DNA from: Pseudaminobacter soli (ex Li et al. 2025)
Lineage (GTDB): Bacteria > Pseudomonadota > Alphaproteobacteria > Rhizobiales > Rhizobiaceae
Direction of reading: 5' to 3'
Length of the DNA: 64,000 nucleotides
Assembly (NCBI RefSeq): GCF_003012705.1
Contig: NZ_PXYL01000004.1
Span: 248,001-312,000 of the forward strand
Position 1 is the stretch's first letter; every line of letters starts with the position of its first letter. The notes under the pieces were generated by a model. That model was not told where the DNA came from, did no database searches, and saw nothing but the letters and a program-made list of their open reading frames with translations. This document shows positions 1-8,596 of this stretch, piece after piece. A program made the position numbers and the translations under genes.

Positions 1-63
1 ACTCAGCAGCACGGCTGCGGCAGCACCGCAGACGGTGGACTTCAAGACAGTTCTGTAAGTCAC
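1..63 (-). CDS. N-terminus of a secreted protein (partial), probably a sugar ABC transporter binding protein
   Basis: Only the first 21 codons lie in the window; the gene continues beyond base 1. It starts with GTG at 63, preceded by a near-perfect Shine-Dalgarno (AAAGGGAGG) about 5 nt upstream. The peptide begins MTYRTVLKSTVCGAAAAVLL: one basic n-region followed by an alanine/leucine-rich hydrophobic stretch, which is a signal peptide pattern. It is divergent from a ROK regulator that is followed by a sugar kinase. By analogy with alphaproteobacterial sugar loci it may encode a periplasmic substrate-binding protein. That function is inferred from context only. Confidence 0.55.
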   Translation of the reverse strand, partial: MTYRTVLKSTVCGAAAAVLLS

Positions 64-173
64 GGTGTTCCTCCCTTTGAAACGGGCTCGATGGATCGAA
101 ATCCCACCGACATCGAGGCACCTCTCTCCCGCCTTCGACGTCTGCAGTCAGCAAATACCAGCACCTCCGGGCT

Positions 174-207
174 GTCAATAATTAAATCACTCTGAATTAT
201 TATTGAC
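174..207. promoter_or_regulatory. Inverted repeat in divergent promoter region, candidate ROK operator
   Basis: In the 195 bp between the divergent secreted-protein gene and the ROK gene, two perfect 9-bp arms (GTCAATAAT at 174-182 and ATTATTGAC at 199-207) flank a 16-nt AT-rich spacer that itself carries AATT at both edges. An AT-rich palindrome in an otherwise GC-rich region, between a regulator and the gene it probably controls, is the usual position of an autoregulatory operator. Binding by the neighbouring ROK protein is inference. The rest of 64-258 shows only the two ribosome-binding sites. Confidence 0.45.
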
Positions 208-258
208 CCATACCACCAACTGGCGCATTGTCCGCCCTGAAATTCGGGAGGATTTTTC

Positions 259-1482
259 GTGGAAGTCGGTGATGTCCGGTCCCCTCAGGCCGGAACGGAA
301 GAAGTCAGCTTTCCCCGCGGCACAAACCAGAGCGGCATGCGCGACCACAATGAGCGGCTCGTGCTCTCGCTGCTGCGCCGCCATGGCAGCTTGGCCAAGA
401 CCGACATTGCGCGGATGTCGCAGCTTTCGATCCAGACGGTGTCCGTCATCATGCGCAAGCTGGAGGAGGACGGACTTCTCGTCCGGCAGAAGCCGGTGCG
501 CGGCAAGGTCGGGCAACCGTCGGTGCCCATGGCGCTCAATCCGGAACGCGCCTATTTCTTCGGGCTAAAGATCGGTCGGCGCAGCGCCGAAGTCGTGCTG
601 ATCGACTTCCTCGGCAACATCCGCTCCATGCGCAAGCTATCCTATCGCTATCCGACCCCGCGCGAGACGACCCGGTTCGCGCTCGACAGCATTGCAGCCA
701 TTCGCGCCGGCCTCTCCCCCGACCAGGACCGCCGCATCGCCGGGCTCGGCATCGCAATCCCCTTTCAGCTCTGGGACTGGGCCGACACTGCCGGCGCGCC
801 GCGCGAGATCATGGACGAATGGCGCCGCGCCGACATTCGCGCCGACATCCAGGCGCGCCAGGACTTTCCGGTCTATCTCCAGAACGACGCCACCTCTGCC
901 TGCGGCGCCGAACTGGTCTTCGGCCAGACGGGGGGCTTGAGGGATTTTATCTACTTCTACATCGGCACCTTCGCCGGCGGCGGCGTGGTGTTGAACGGCG
1001 CGCTGTTTGCGGGGCGGACCGGCAATGCCGGCGCGCTCGGATCCATGCCCGTTCCCGGTCCGGACGGGCGCCCGATACAGCTCATCGAAGCCGCCTCCCT
1101 CGCTCTTCTGGAACGGAAGCTTTTGGCACGCGGCCTGGATACCTCGTTCCTGTGGGACTCGCCGACGGAATGGGGGGAGATCGGGCCCGACCTCGAGGCC
1201 TGGATCGAAACCGCCGCCGAAGCGCTCGGCTACGCGATCGTCTCGGCCTCGGCGCTGATCGATTTCGAAGCTGCGATAGTCGAGGGCTGGATGCCGGCCA
1301 CGGTGCGCGCGCGGCTGGTCAAGGCAGTTGCGGCAGCGCTGACGCGCATCAACGTCGCCGGCATCCAGGTGCCCGAAGTTCGCGAAGGCACGGTCGGCAT
1401 TGATGCCCGCTCGCTCGGCGGCGCAAGCCTGCCGCTGTCAGAGCGCTTCCTGATCGCCTCGGCGCTGCCGGTTGGAGCCTGA
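259..1482 (+). CDS. ROK family transcriptional regulator
   Basis: 407 aa, starting at GTG 259 behind GGGAGG; an internal ATG at 337 is an alternative. Residues about 30-80 form a winged helix-turn-helix (NERLVLSLLRRHGSLAKTDI onward), followed by a ROK (repressor, ORF, kinase) fold to about residue 330. The sugar-kinase signature is degenerate: the histidine and cysteine cluster that binds zinc in ROK kinases is absent, and the expected region reads GRTGNAGALGSMPVPG. It is therefore likely to be a regulator that senses a sugar or sugar phosphate without being an enzyme. It is followed by a PfkB kinase and is divergent from a secreted protein, which suggests control of sugar uptake and phosphorylation. 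The inducer cannot be read from the sequence. Confidence 0.88.
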   Translation: MEVGDVRSPQAGTEEVSFPRGTNQSGMRDHNERLVLSLLRRHGSLAKTDIARMSQLSIQTVSVIMRKLEEDGLLVRQKPVRGKVGQPSVPMALNPERAYFFGLKIGRRSAEVVLIDFLGNIRSMRKLSYRYPTPRETTRFALDSIAAIRAGLSPDQDRRIAGLGIAIPFQLWDWADTAGAPREIMDEWRRADIRADIQARQDFPVYLQNDATSACGAELVFGQTGGLRDFIYFYIGTFAGGGVVLNGALFAGRTGNAGALGSMPVPGPDGRPIQLIEAASLALLERKLLARGLDTSFLWDSPTEWGEIGPDLEAWIETAAEALGYAIVSASALIDFEAAIVEGWMPATVRARLVKAVAAALTRINVAGIQVPEVREGTVGIDARSLGGASLPLSERFLIASALPVGA

Positions 1483-1576
1483 CGATGCCCTGCTCTCTTG
1501 CGGCGGTCCCACCGTCGCACTATTCGAATTCCAGCCAACCTCTTCCGATGCCTCGGACCATCAGCGAGCGACAGAA

Positions 1577-2500
1577 ATGATCCTGTGTTGCGGTGAAGCC
1601 CTTATCGACATGCTGCCGCGCGAAAGCACGGCGGGCGAGCCGGCCTTTGCGCCCTATGCCGGTGGCGCGGTCTTCAACTCGGCTATTGCGCTCGGTCGCC
1701 TCGGCGTTCCGGTCGAATTCTTCTCCGGCCTGTCCTCCGACCTGTTCGGCCAGCAGATCCGCGACGTACTGGCCTCGAGCAATGTCGGCTCGCGCTATGC
1801 CAGCGTTTCGGCGCGGCCGACCACGCTCGCCTTCGTGCGCCTGACCAATGGCCATGCCACCTACACCTTCTATGACGAGAATACCGCTGGCCGGATGCTG
1901 AGCGAAGCCGACCTGCCCACGCTCGGCGACGACATCGAGGCCATGCTGTTCGGCGCCATCAGCCTGATCCCCGAGCCGTCGGGCTCGGCCTACGAGGCGC
2001 TGATGCGGCGCGAGCACGACCGTCGCATCACCATGCTCGACCCCAACATCCGCCCCGGCTTCATTCAGGACAAGGACAAGCACCGCCAGCGCATGGAGCG
2101 CATGATCGCCATGGCAGACATCGTAAAACTGTCCGACGAGGATCTTGCCTGGTTCGGGCACGATGGCGATCAGGAAGAAGTCGTTCGCAGCTGGCTAGAT
2201 GCCGGTCCCAAGCTCGTCGTGGTCACGCGCGGCGCCGAGGGCGCCACGGGCTATTCCAAGCGGCACAAGGTTTCGGTTGCCCCCCAGCGCGTGACCGTGG
2301 TCGACACGGTCGGCGCCGGCGACACCTTCAATGCCGGCCTGCTCGCATCGCTCCACGATCAGAGCGTTCTGACCAAAGTGGGGCTGGACGCACTGTCCGA
2401 AACGCAGATCCATGCGGCGCTGACACTGGGCAATCGTGCGGCGGCAATCACGGTCTCGCGCGCAGGCGCCAATCCGCCCTGGCGGCGCGAAATCGCCTGA
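1577..2500 (+). CDS. PfkB family carbohydrate kinase, probable fructokinase
   Basis: 307 aa from ATG 1577, 94 bp after the ROK gene. The start is chosen because MILCCGEALIDMLP is the usual first beta strand and sugar-site motif of ribokinase/fructokinase proteins; an upstream in-frame ATG would add 35 residues overlapping the regulator. The PfkB signature with anion hole and catalytic Asp is present near residues 243-254 (DTVGAGDTFNAG). The N-terminal GGAVFNSAIALGRLG motif is typical of sugar recognition. Fructose is the likeliest substrate by family resemblance and the adjacent ROK regulator, but other ketoses are possible. It is cytoplasmic and probably in one operon with the regulator. Confidence 0.85.
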   Translation: MILCCGEALIDMLPRESTAGEPAFAPYAGGAVFNSAIALGRLGVPVEFFSGLSSDLFGQQIRDVLASSNVGSRYASVSARPTTLAFVRLTNGHATYTFYDENTAGRMLSEADLPTLGDDIEAMLFGAISLIPEPSGSAYEALMRREHDRRITMLDPNIRPGFIQDKDKHRQRMERMIAMADIVKLSDEDLAWFGHDGDQEEVVRSWLDAGPKLVVVTRGAEGATGYSKRHKVSVAPQRVTVVDTVGAGDTFNAGLLASLHDQSVLTKVGLDALSETQIHAALTLGNRAAAITVSRAGANPPWRREIA

Positions 2501-2740
2501 CGCGCCGCGGCTCACCGCCTGTTTTGCCGATCACTTTATATTTCTCGCGCGCGAACGCGTCCCGGAAGCGATTGCCGGCATGAGCGCCGAAATGGCGGAA
2601 ATCGTGCCGCTACGCGCACAGATTGTGCTGCCCCCGGTAACGCGACACCTGGCCGCGCCCGCCCAGAAATCTTTCGGGTGCGGTTCAACTCTGCTATCAG
2701 CCTCGGCAATATCCGCGAAAACGAAGGCTTTGGAGCAGAG

Positions 2741-3880
2741 ATGCAGTTCATCGATCTGGGCGCGCAGCGCGAGAGAATCCGGGACAAGCTGAGCGCGGCG
2801 ATCGACCGCGTCGTCAACGAAGGCAAGTACATCCTCGGCCCCGAGGTCGCCGAATTCGAGAAGCAACTGGCCGCGTATGTCGGCGTCAAGCATGTCGTGG
2901 CCTGCGCCAACGGCACCGATGCGCTGCTCCTGCCGCTCATGGCTTCCGGCATCGGACCGGGCGATGCCGTGTTCGTGCCGAGCTTCACCTTTGCAGCGAC
3001 CGCCGAGGTGGTGGCGCTGGCCAAGGCCGAGCCGGTGTTCGTCGACGTCGATCCCGAAACCTACAATATCGACATCGACAGCCTCGAGGCCGCGATCGCC
3101 ATGATCAAGGCCGAGGGCCGGCTGAAGCCCCGGGCGATCATCCCGGTCGACCTGTTCGGCCTCTCCGCCGACTACGACGCCATTGCCGAAATCGCAGCGC
3201 GCGAAAACCTGCTGGTCGTCGAGGACGCAGCGCAGGCGATCGGCGGCAAGGCCCACGGCAAGATGTGCGGCGCCTACGGCCATGTCGCCTCGACCAGCTT
3301 CTACCCGGCCAAGCCGCTCGGCTGCTATGGCGACGGTGGCGCCATGTTCACCAATGACGACGAGCTGGCCGCGCGCCTGCGCTCGTTTGCCTTCCACGGC
3401 AAGGGCGAGACCCAGTACGACAACATTCATGTCGGCCTGAACTCGCGCCTCGACACGCTGCAGGCAGCGATCCTGATCGAGAAGCTGGCGATCCTCGAAG
3501 ACGAGATGATCGCCCGCCAGAAAGTGGCGCAGCGCTATCGCGACGGCCTGCATAATGTCGTCAAGGTTGCGCATGTGCCGGAAGGCCATCGCTCGGCCTG
3601 GGCGCAGTATGCCATCGAGACGCCCTATCGCGACGAGCTCAAGGCTCACCTGCAGTCGCTCGGCATTCCCTCGGTGATCTACTATGTGAAGCCGCTGCAC
3701 CAGCAGGTCGCCTACAACCGCTACCCGCGCACGCCCAAGGGCCTGCCGGTTTCGGAGGGCCTGCCGGAACGCATCCTGTGCCTGCCGATGCATGCCTATC
3801 TGACGGCCGAGGATCAGGATCGCATCGTCAACGCGATCAGCGATTTCATCGCGTCCAAGACCGCGCAGGCCGCCGAATAA
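2741..3880 (+). CDS. DegT/DnrJ/EryC1/StrS family PLP-dependent aminotransferase
   Basis: 379 aa from ATG 2741 (GGAG at 2732-2735). The fold is that of the sugar aminotransferases that act on nucleotide-linked keto sugars for surface polysaccharides. The motif FYPAKPLG carries the PLP Schiff-base lysine (about K191), ANGTDALLL near the N-terminus binds cofactor phosphate, and VEDAAQAIGG supplies the PLP-stacking Asp region. No other polysaccharide genes are adjacent, so the substrate is unknown. About 240 bp of non-coding DNA separates it from the kinase, suggesting its own promoter, and a strong terminator follows. Confidence 0.88.
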   Translation: MQFIDLGAQRERIRDKLSAAIDRVVNEGKYILGPEVAEFEKQLAAYVGVKHVVACANGTDALLLPLMASGIGPGDAVFVPSFTFAATAEVVALAKAEPVFVDVDPETYNIDIDSLEAAIAMIKAEGRLKPRAIIPVDLFGLSADYDAIAEIAARENLLVVEDAAQAIGGKAHGKMCGAYGHVASTSFYPAKPLGCYGDGGAMFTNDDELAARLRSFAFHGKGETQYDNIHVGLNSRLDTLQAAILIEKLAILEDEMIARQKVAQRYRDGLHNVVKVAHVPEGHRSAWAQYAIETPYRDELKAHLQSLGIPSVIYYVKPLHQQVAYNRYPRTPKGLPVSEGLPERILCLPMHAYLTAEDQDRIVNAISDFIASKTAQAAE

Positions 3881-3909
3881 GGGTTTTGCGCCCATCCATC
3901 AAAAAGAAC

Positions 3910-3938
3910 CGCGCGCTGGCAACGGCGCGCGTTTTTTT
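3910..3938. terminator. Bidirectional Rho-independent terminator
   Basis: A 7-bp GC stem (CGCGCGC at 3910-3916, GCGCGCG at 3925-3931) with an 8-nt loop is followed by seven T on the + strand. A run of five A at 3901-3905 gives a T tract on the - strand. It sits between the convergent aminotransferase and cysQ genes and can serve both. Confidence 0.85.
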
Positions 3939-3950
3939 GTGCTGTGGGGC

Positions 3951-4805
3951 CTAAAACCTCGGCGCGCCGGAAACCCGGCCCGTGGCGACGAATGACGGGT
4001 TGGCAAAATCGTCCTCGTCCGCCTGGTTTCGCTTGCCATAGACAAGCGGCTTGCCATCGGTCGTCGTGGTGCTGCCGCCGGCCGCGCGCAAGACCGCATC
4101 GCCCGCCGCGGTGTCCCATTCCATCGTACGGCCGAAACGCGGATAGACATCCGCGGAGCCTTCAGCCACGAGGCAGAATTTCAGCGAAGACCCAACGGAG
4201 ACGATTTCCGCGGCTTCGATCTGCCGGATATAGGCGTCCGTCTCCGGCGTGCGGTGCGAGCGGCTGGCGACGATGGTAAGCGGCACCTGCCCTTCCCTCA
4301 CCGAAATCCGGTGCCGGCCGAGGATATTCAGCTCATGGTCAAGTGCGATCGCCTCGGCGTGACCGGGCCGCGCGGAAAAAAACCGCCCGCTACACGGCGC
4401 ATAGACGACGCCGACTTCGGGCACGCCATCGCGTATCAGCGCGATGTTGACGGTGAAATCGCTTTTGCCGCCCACGAACTCCTTGGTGCCGTCCAGCGGA
4501 TCTACAAGGAAAAATTCTTGTCCGAGCTCCGGGGCAGCGATACCCGCCGCCGTTTCCTCCTCGGCCACGCAGGGAACGCCCGGAAAGACTTCGCGCAGGC
4601 CTTCCAGGATCAACCTCTCGCTCGCCCGATCGGCTTCCGTCACCGGCGAGAAATCCGCCTTGTGTTCAACCGAAACCTTCGAACGGAAGATTTCCATGAT
4701 CACCCGGCCGGCCTGGAGCGCAAGTCCCTCGAAGACGGCGAGGATCGCCTCGTCGTCAGATACCGCCGCCTTCGTCGTACTGTTGATCTGCAATGTCGCG
4801 CTCAC
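3951..4805 (-). CDS. cysQ: 3'(2'),5'-bisphosphate nucleotidase CysQ
   Basis: 284 aa, inositol monophosphatase superfamily. It hydrolyses PAP (and PAPS) to AMP, clearing the by-product of PAPS reduction and sulfotransfer. Metal-binding motifs are visible: the acidic cluster EEE at about 82-84, DPLDGTKEF at 102-110, and WDTAAGD near the C-terminus. It is the third gene of cysD-cysNC-cysQ, which supports a sulfate assimilation role. Its ATG lies 50 nt inside the end of cysNC; no better downstream start is visible, so the overlap appears genuine and may mean translational coupling. Confidence 0.93.
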   Translation of the reverse strand: MSATLQINSTTKAAVSDDEAILAVFEGLALQAGRVIMEIFRSKVSVEHKADFSPVTEADRASERLILEGLREVFPGVPCVAEEETAAGIAAPELGQEFFLVDPLDGTKEFVGGKSDFTVNIALIRDGVPEVGVVYAPCSGRFFSARPGHAEAIALDHELNILGRHRISVREGQVPLTIVASRSHRTPETDAYIRQIEAAEIVSVGSSLKFCLVAEGSADVYPRFGRTMEWDTAAGDAVLRAAGGSTTTTDGKPLVYGKRNQADEDDFANPSFVATGRVSGAPRF

Positions 4806-6693
4806 GTAACCAGCCTTCGAGAACCTCTACCATCTCTTCAGGCGTCCTGCCGAGCGTTTGAAGGTGCAATTCAGGGTTTTCCGGTGCCTCATAGGGCGAA
4901 TCCACACCGGTGAAGTTCTTGATCTCGCCCTTGAGCGCACGCGCGTAAAGCCCCTTGGGATCACGGCCGGCGCATTCCTCGAAGGGCGTGTCGACGAAGA
5001 CTTCGACGAATTCGCCCGGCCCCATCAACTCGCGCGCCATACGGCGCTCGGCCCGGAAGGGCGAGATGAACGACACCAGCACGATCAGCCCCGCATCGGC
5101 CATCAGCCGCGCCACTTCCGCCACGCGCCGTATGTTCTCGACCCGGTCCGCCTCGGAGAAGCCGAGGTCCCGGTTCAGGCCGTGGCGGATGTTGTCGCCA
5201 TCCAGAATATAGGTGTGCCGGCCGCTGGCATGCAGCTTCTTCTCCAGAAGATTGGCGATGGTCGATTTGCCCGAGCCCGAAAGGCCGGTGAACCAAAGCA
5301 CCGCCGGCTTCTGCTGCTTGGCGGCGGCGCGCGCCTCCTTGGTCACGTCAAGCGACTGCCAGTGGATGTTGTCGGCGCGGCGCAGCGCGTGCTGGATCAT
5401 GCCTGCGCCGACCGTCGCATTGGTCAGGCGATCGATAAGGATGAAAGCACCGGTGGCGCGGTTGTCGCCGAAGGCATCGAAAGCCAGCGGCGACTGCGTC
5501 GAAATCGTGCAGAAGCCGACTTCATTCATCTCAAGCGATTTCGCAGCCGCATGGCCGAAGTCGTTGATGTCGAGTCTATATTTGAGCTCGGTGACGGTGG
5601 CGCTCGCCTGATCCGTCTCGGTCCGCAATATGTAGGAGCGGCCGGGCAGAAGCGGCTTGTCGTCGAACCAGACGATGTTGGCCGCGAACTGGTCGGTGAC
5701 GTGCGGCCGCGCCTTGGGCGACACCAAGAGGTTGCCGCGCGAGACCTCGACCTCGTCTTCAAGCACCAGCGTCACCGCCTGCCCTTCCACGGCCTGCTGC
5801 AGATCGCCGCCGTGCGCGACGATACGCTTGACCCGCGTAGCCTTGCCCGACTTGGCGACCACCACCTCGTCGCCCTCCGCAATCGAGCCCGAAGCAATGG
5901 TTCCGGCAAAGCCGCGAAAATCGAGATTGGGCCGGTTCACATACTGGACCGGGAATCGGAATGTTTTTTCCCCCGCATCCTGCTCGGCGTCGACCGTTTC
6001 GAGATGTTCGATCAGCGTCGGCCCGGCATACCAGCCGGTCTTCTCCGACTTGCGCATGACGTTGTCGCCATAGCGAGCCGACATCGGGATCGCCACCACG
6101 GATGCGAAGCCGAGGCCCTTCGAGAAAGCTGCGTAGTCGGCAACGATGCGCTCGAACACCGCGTGGTCGAAACCGACGAGGTCGATCTTGTTCACCGCCA
6201 GCACAATGTGGCGGATGCCGAGCAGCGAGGCGATGATCGAGTGGCGGCGGGTCTGGCGCAGCACGCCCTGGCGCGCGTCGATCAGCACGATTGCGAGGTC
6301 GGCCGTCGAGGCGCCGGTCGCCATATTGCGCGTGTACTGCTCGTGGCCCGGCGTGTCTGCGACGATGAACTTGCGCTTGGACGTGGCGAAGAAGCGGTAG
6401 GCGACATCAATGGTGATGCCCTGTTCCCGCTCAGCCTCCAGCCCGTCGACCAGAAGCGCGAAGTCGATGTCGTCGCCCGTGGTGCCGTGCTTGCGCGAAT
6501 CCCGCTCAAGCGCGGCAAGCTGGTCCTCGAATATCTGCTTGGTGTCGGAAAGCAGCCGACCGATCAGGGTCGACTTGCCGTCATCCACCGAACCGCAGGT
6601 CAGAAAGCGCAGCAGCGACTTCTGTTCCTGGGCGGCCAGATAGTCTTCGACGGTTTCGACGACGGCGAGGTCTTCTGCAAGGAGGGGACGCAT
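4756..6693 (-). CDS. cysNC: Bifunctional sulfate adenylyltransferase subunit 1 / adenylylsulfate kinase (CysN-CysC fusion)
   Basis: 645 aa. The N-terminal GTPase half has a P-loop (GSVDDGKST, residues 34-42), DTPGHEQYTRNM (switch II) and NKID (guanine specificity). With CysD it forms ATP sulfurylase and makes APS, using GTP hydrolysis. The C-terminal third is APS kinase with its own P-loop (GLSGSGKST near residue 470) and a DGDNIRHGLNRDLGFS motif; it makes PAPS. This fused arrangement is the form known as NodQ in rhizobia, but no nodulation genes are nearby, so a housekeeping copy is likelier. Its ATG overlaps the cysD stop as TGATG. Confidence 0.95.
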   Translation of the reverse strand: MRPLLAEDLAVVETVEDYLAAQEQKSLLRFLTCGSVDDGKSTLIGRLLSDTKQIFEDQLAALERDSRKHGTTGDDIDFALLVDGLEAEREQGITIDVAYRFFATSKRKFIVADTPGHEQYTRNMATGASTADLAIVLIDARQGVLRQTRRHSIIASLLGIRHIVLAVNKIDLVGFDHAVFERIVADYAAFSKGLGFASVVAIPMSARYGDNVMRKSEKTGWYAGPTLIEHLETVDAEQDAGEKTFRFPVQYVNRPNLDFRGFAGTIASGSIAEGDEVVVAKSGKATRVKRIVAHGGDLQQAVEGQAVTLVLEDEVEVSRGNLLVSPKARPHVTDQFAANIVWFDDKPLLPGRSYILRTETDQASATVTELKYRLDINDFGHAAAKSLEMNEVGFCTISTQSPLAFDAFGDNRATGAFILIDRLTNATVGAGMIQHALRRADNIHWQSLDVTKEARAAAKQQKPAVLWFTGLSGSGKSTIANLLEKKLHASGRHTYILDGDNIRHGLNRDLGFSEADRVENIRRVAEVARLMADAGLIVLVSFISPFRAERRMARELMGPGEFVEVFVDTPFEECAGRDPKGLYARALKGEIKNFTGVDSPYEAPENPELHLQTLGRTPEEMVEVLEGWLRERDIADQQYDEGGGI

Positions 6694-7598
6694 CAGAAAT
6701 AACCTTCGCGCTTCTTCTTTTCCATGGAGCCCGCTTCGTCGCGGTCGATCAGGCGGCCCTGCCGCTCGGAGGTGCGCGCGATCAGCATTTCGCTGACGAT
6801 GCCCTGCAGATCGGTGGCGTCGGATTCGATTGCGCCAGTCAGCGGGTAGCAGCCCAGCGTCCTGAAGCGCACCAGCCGGTTTTCCACCACCTCGCCCGGC
6901 TTGAGCTTCATGCGGTCGTCATCGCGCAGGATGAGCATGCCGTCGCGCTCGACGACCGGGCGCTCCTTGGCGAAATAAAGCGGCACGATGGGGATATCTT
7001 CCTGCAAAATGTACTGCCAGATATCGAGCTCGGTCCAATTCGACAGCGGGAAGACGCGGATCGACTCGCCCGGCGCCACGCGCGTGTTGAAGATCTTCCA
7101 CATCTCCGGCCGCTGGTTCTTCGGGTCCCAGGCGTGGCTCGAATTGCGGAAGGAGAAGATGCGCTCCTTGGCGCGAGACTTCTCCTCATCGCGACGCGCG
7201 CCGCCGAAGGCCGCGTCGAAGCCGTATTTGTCGAGCGCCTGGCGCAGCGCCACTGTCTTCATGACATGTGTGTGTGTGTTCGAGCCGTGGTCGAAGGGGT
7301 TGATGCCCTCTCGCACGCCGTCCTCATTGATGTGTACCAGAAGATCGAAGCCCAGCCGCTCGGCCATGGAATCGCGAAACTCGATCATCTCGCGGAACTT
7401 CCATGTCGTGTCGACATGCAGGAACGGGAACGGCGGCTTGGCCGGATAAAATGCCTTCATCGCCAAATGCAGCAGCACCGACGAATCCTTACCCACCGAA
7501 TAGAGCATCACCGGTTTGCTGAAGGTCGCCGCCACCTCGCGAAAGATATGAATCGCCTCGGCTTCGAGCCGGTCGAGGTGGGAAAGCCTGGCAAGCAT
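6693..7598 (-). CDS. cysD: Sulfate adenylyltransferase subunit 2 CysD
   Basis: 301 aa from ATG 7598, with AAGG upstream. An in-frame extension to 7835 exists but is arginine-rich and unlike the family, so [20 protein letters not shown] is taken as the N-terminus. The PP-loop motif for ATP pyrophosphate binding, SVGKDSS, is at about 34-40. [16 protein letters not shown] is the characteristic CysD signature. It is the catalytic subunit that adenylates sulfate, partnered by CysNC encoded directly downstream. It is the first gene of the operon; about 230 bp upstream should hold the promoter, where I could not recognise a specific regulator site. Confidence 0.95.
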   Translation of the reverse strand: MLARLSHLDRLEAEAIHIFREVAATFSKPVMLYSVGKDSSVLLHLAMKAFYPAKPPFPFLHVDTTWKFREMIEFRDSMAERLGFDLLVHINEDGVREGINPFDHGSNTHTHVMKTVALRQALDKYGFDAAFGGARRDEEKSRAKERIFSFRNSSHAWDPKNQRPEMWKIFNTRVAPGESIRVFPLSNWTELDIWQYILQEDIPIVPLYFAKERPVVERDGMLILRDDDRMKLKPGEVVENRLVRFRTLGCYPLTGAIESDATDLQGIVSEMLIARTSERQGRLIDRDEAGSMEKKKREGYF

Positions 7599-7828
7599 GG
7601 AACGCCTTCGGAAGATACGGAAGTGGCGACGGCAACGTCTTGAGTTGCTGAGATTTTCGTCGCCAGAGGCCTTCCTCTCAAGGAGCCCGCTACCAATTTT
7701 GCAGGGATTGCCGATCGTAGCGTGCGCTGCCGGGCACTTCTTTGGAAACTTGTTTCGTCGGTAAGGAACGCTCGATTTTCCCGGGTGCTGTCCGGGTGAA
7801 CATGGAGGCCCTTCCGGAGCCTCTCCCA

Positions 7829-7861
7829 AAAACAAAAAAGCCGCGAACCGAGGTTCGCGGC
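7829..7861 (-). terminator. Rho-independent terminator of bioY
   Basis: A perfect 9-bp stem (GCCGCGAAC/GTTCGCGGC, 7840-7848 with 7853-7861) and 4-nt loop is followed on the - strand by TTTTTTGTTTT. It lies 22 bp beyond the bioY stop codon and separates it from cysD. Confidence 0.85.
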
Positions 7862-7883
7862 TTTCTATCGGAATGGCTGCCGA

Positions 7884-8474
7884 TCAGCGCTTGGGCAGCA
7901 GCGCCCAGATCGCCGGCGCCAGCGTCGAGGCCAGCGCAACCTTGATCAGGTCGGGCACGATGAACGGCACGACGCCGAACTGCCAGGACTTCTCGACGCC
8001 GATCAGCGCGGCAAGCCAGGCAAAGCCCATGGCCATCATGACGACTTCGGCGGTCAGCACGGCGCCGAGCATCTTGAACGGGCTGCGGTCCCAGCCGCGG
8101 TCCGCCGCCCAGCCGACGATTGCGGCCATGGCGACGAAGCCGGCCAGGTAGCCGCCGGTCGAGCCGAGCATATAGGCGATGCCAATGCCCTTCTCGGGCG
8201 TGCTCTGGAAGACCGGGAAGCCCATGGCGCCCTGGGCCATGTAGAGAAGCAGCGTCGCCACTGCCAGGCGCATGCCGAAGGCGGCCGAGATCAGGAAGAT
8301 CGCCAGCGTCTGCAGCGACATGTCGACCGGTCCGAGCACGACTTTGGTCTTGGCGGACAGAGTGAGCGAAAGAGTGCCGGAAACGGCGAGGAAAATTTGC
8401 GTGGCCAGCCGCGCGGCGCCGCTCTCGGGCAGCGCCAGCGAAACGAGCGGGCGGGCGGAAATTGAATTTGCCAT
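7884..8474 (-). CDS. bioY: Biotin transporter BioY (S component)
   Basis: 196 aa from ATG 8474 (GGGG about 8 nt upstream); an in-frame ATG at 8486 lacks a ribosome-binding site. The protein is very hydrophobic with about six membrane segments. It has the BioY hallmarks GPVDMSLQTLAIFLISAAFG and STGGYLAGFVAMAAIVG. BioY is the substrate-binding membrane subunit of ECF biotin transporters and can work alone or with BioM/BioN. No bioM or bioN is next to it, and a terminator follows directly, so here it is monocistronic. I saw no clear BioR operator upstream. Confidence 0.92.
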   Translation of the reverse strand: MANSISARPLVSLALPESGAARLATQIFLAVSGTLSLTLSAKTKVVLGPVDMSLQTLAIFLISAAFGMRLAVATLLLYMAQGAMGFPVFQSTPEKGIGIAYMLGSTGGYLAGFVAMAAIVGWAADRGWDRSPFKMLGAVLTAEVVMMAMGFAWLAALIGVEKSWQFGVVPFIVPDLIKVALASTLAPAIWALLPKR

Positions 8475-8596
8475 GGTGGTCCCCATTTCAATCGAGGTTG
8501 GCCGATCAGCGCCGGCCGGGTTTGCCTATATTGGCTGTCATGCTAAGCGGCAAACAATTTTAGCGGTTTCGCACCGAAGGCAAGGCAGTTTCGACG

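Noticed and set aside
4756-6693. NodQ nodulation sulfation gene
   Set aside because: The protein has the same fused architecture as NodQ, but no nod genes are nearby and it lies in a cysD-cysNC-cysQ operon, so a housekeeping sulfate assimilation role is preferred.
4858-6702. Open frame of 614 codons on the + strand opposite cysNC
   Set aside because: It mirrors the cysNC coding sequence and shows no family motif or ribosome-binding site. The - strand gene has complete GTPase and APS kinase motifs.
7599-7835. N-terminal extension of CysD by 79 residues
   Set aside because: The extension is Arg/Pro-rich with no similarity to CysD N-termini, whereas ATG 7598 gives the standard family start and has a ribosome-binding site.
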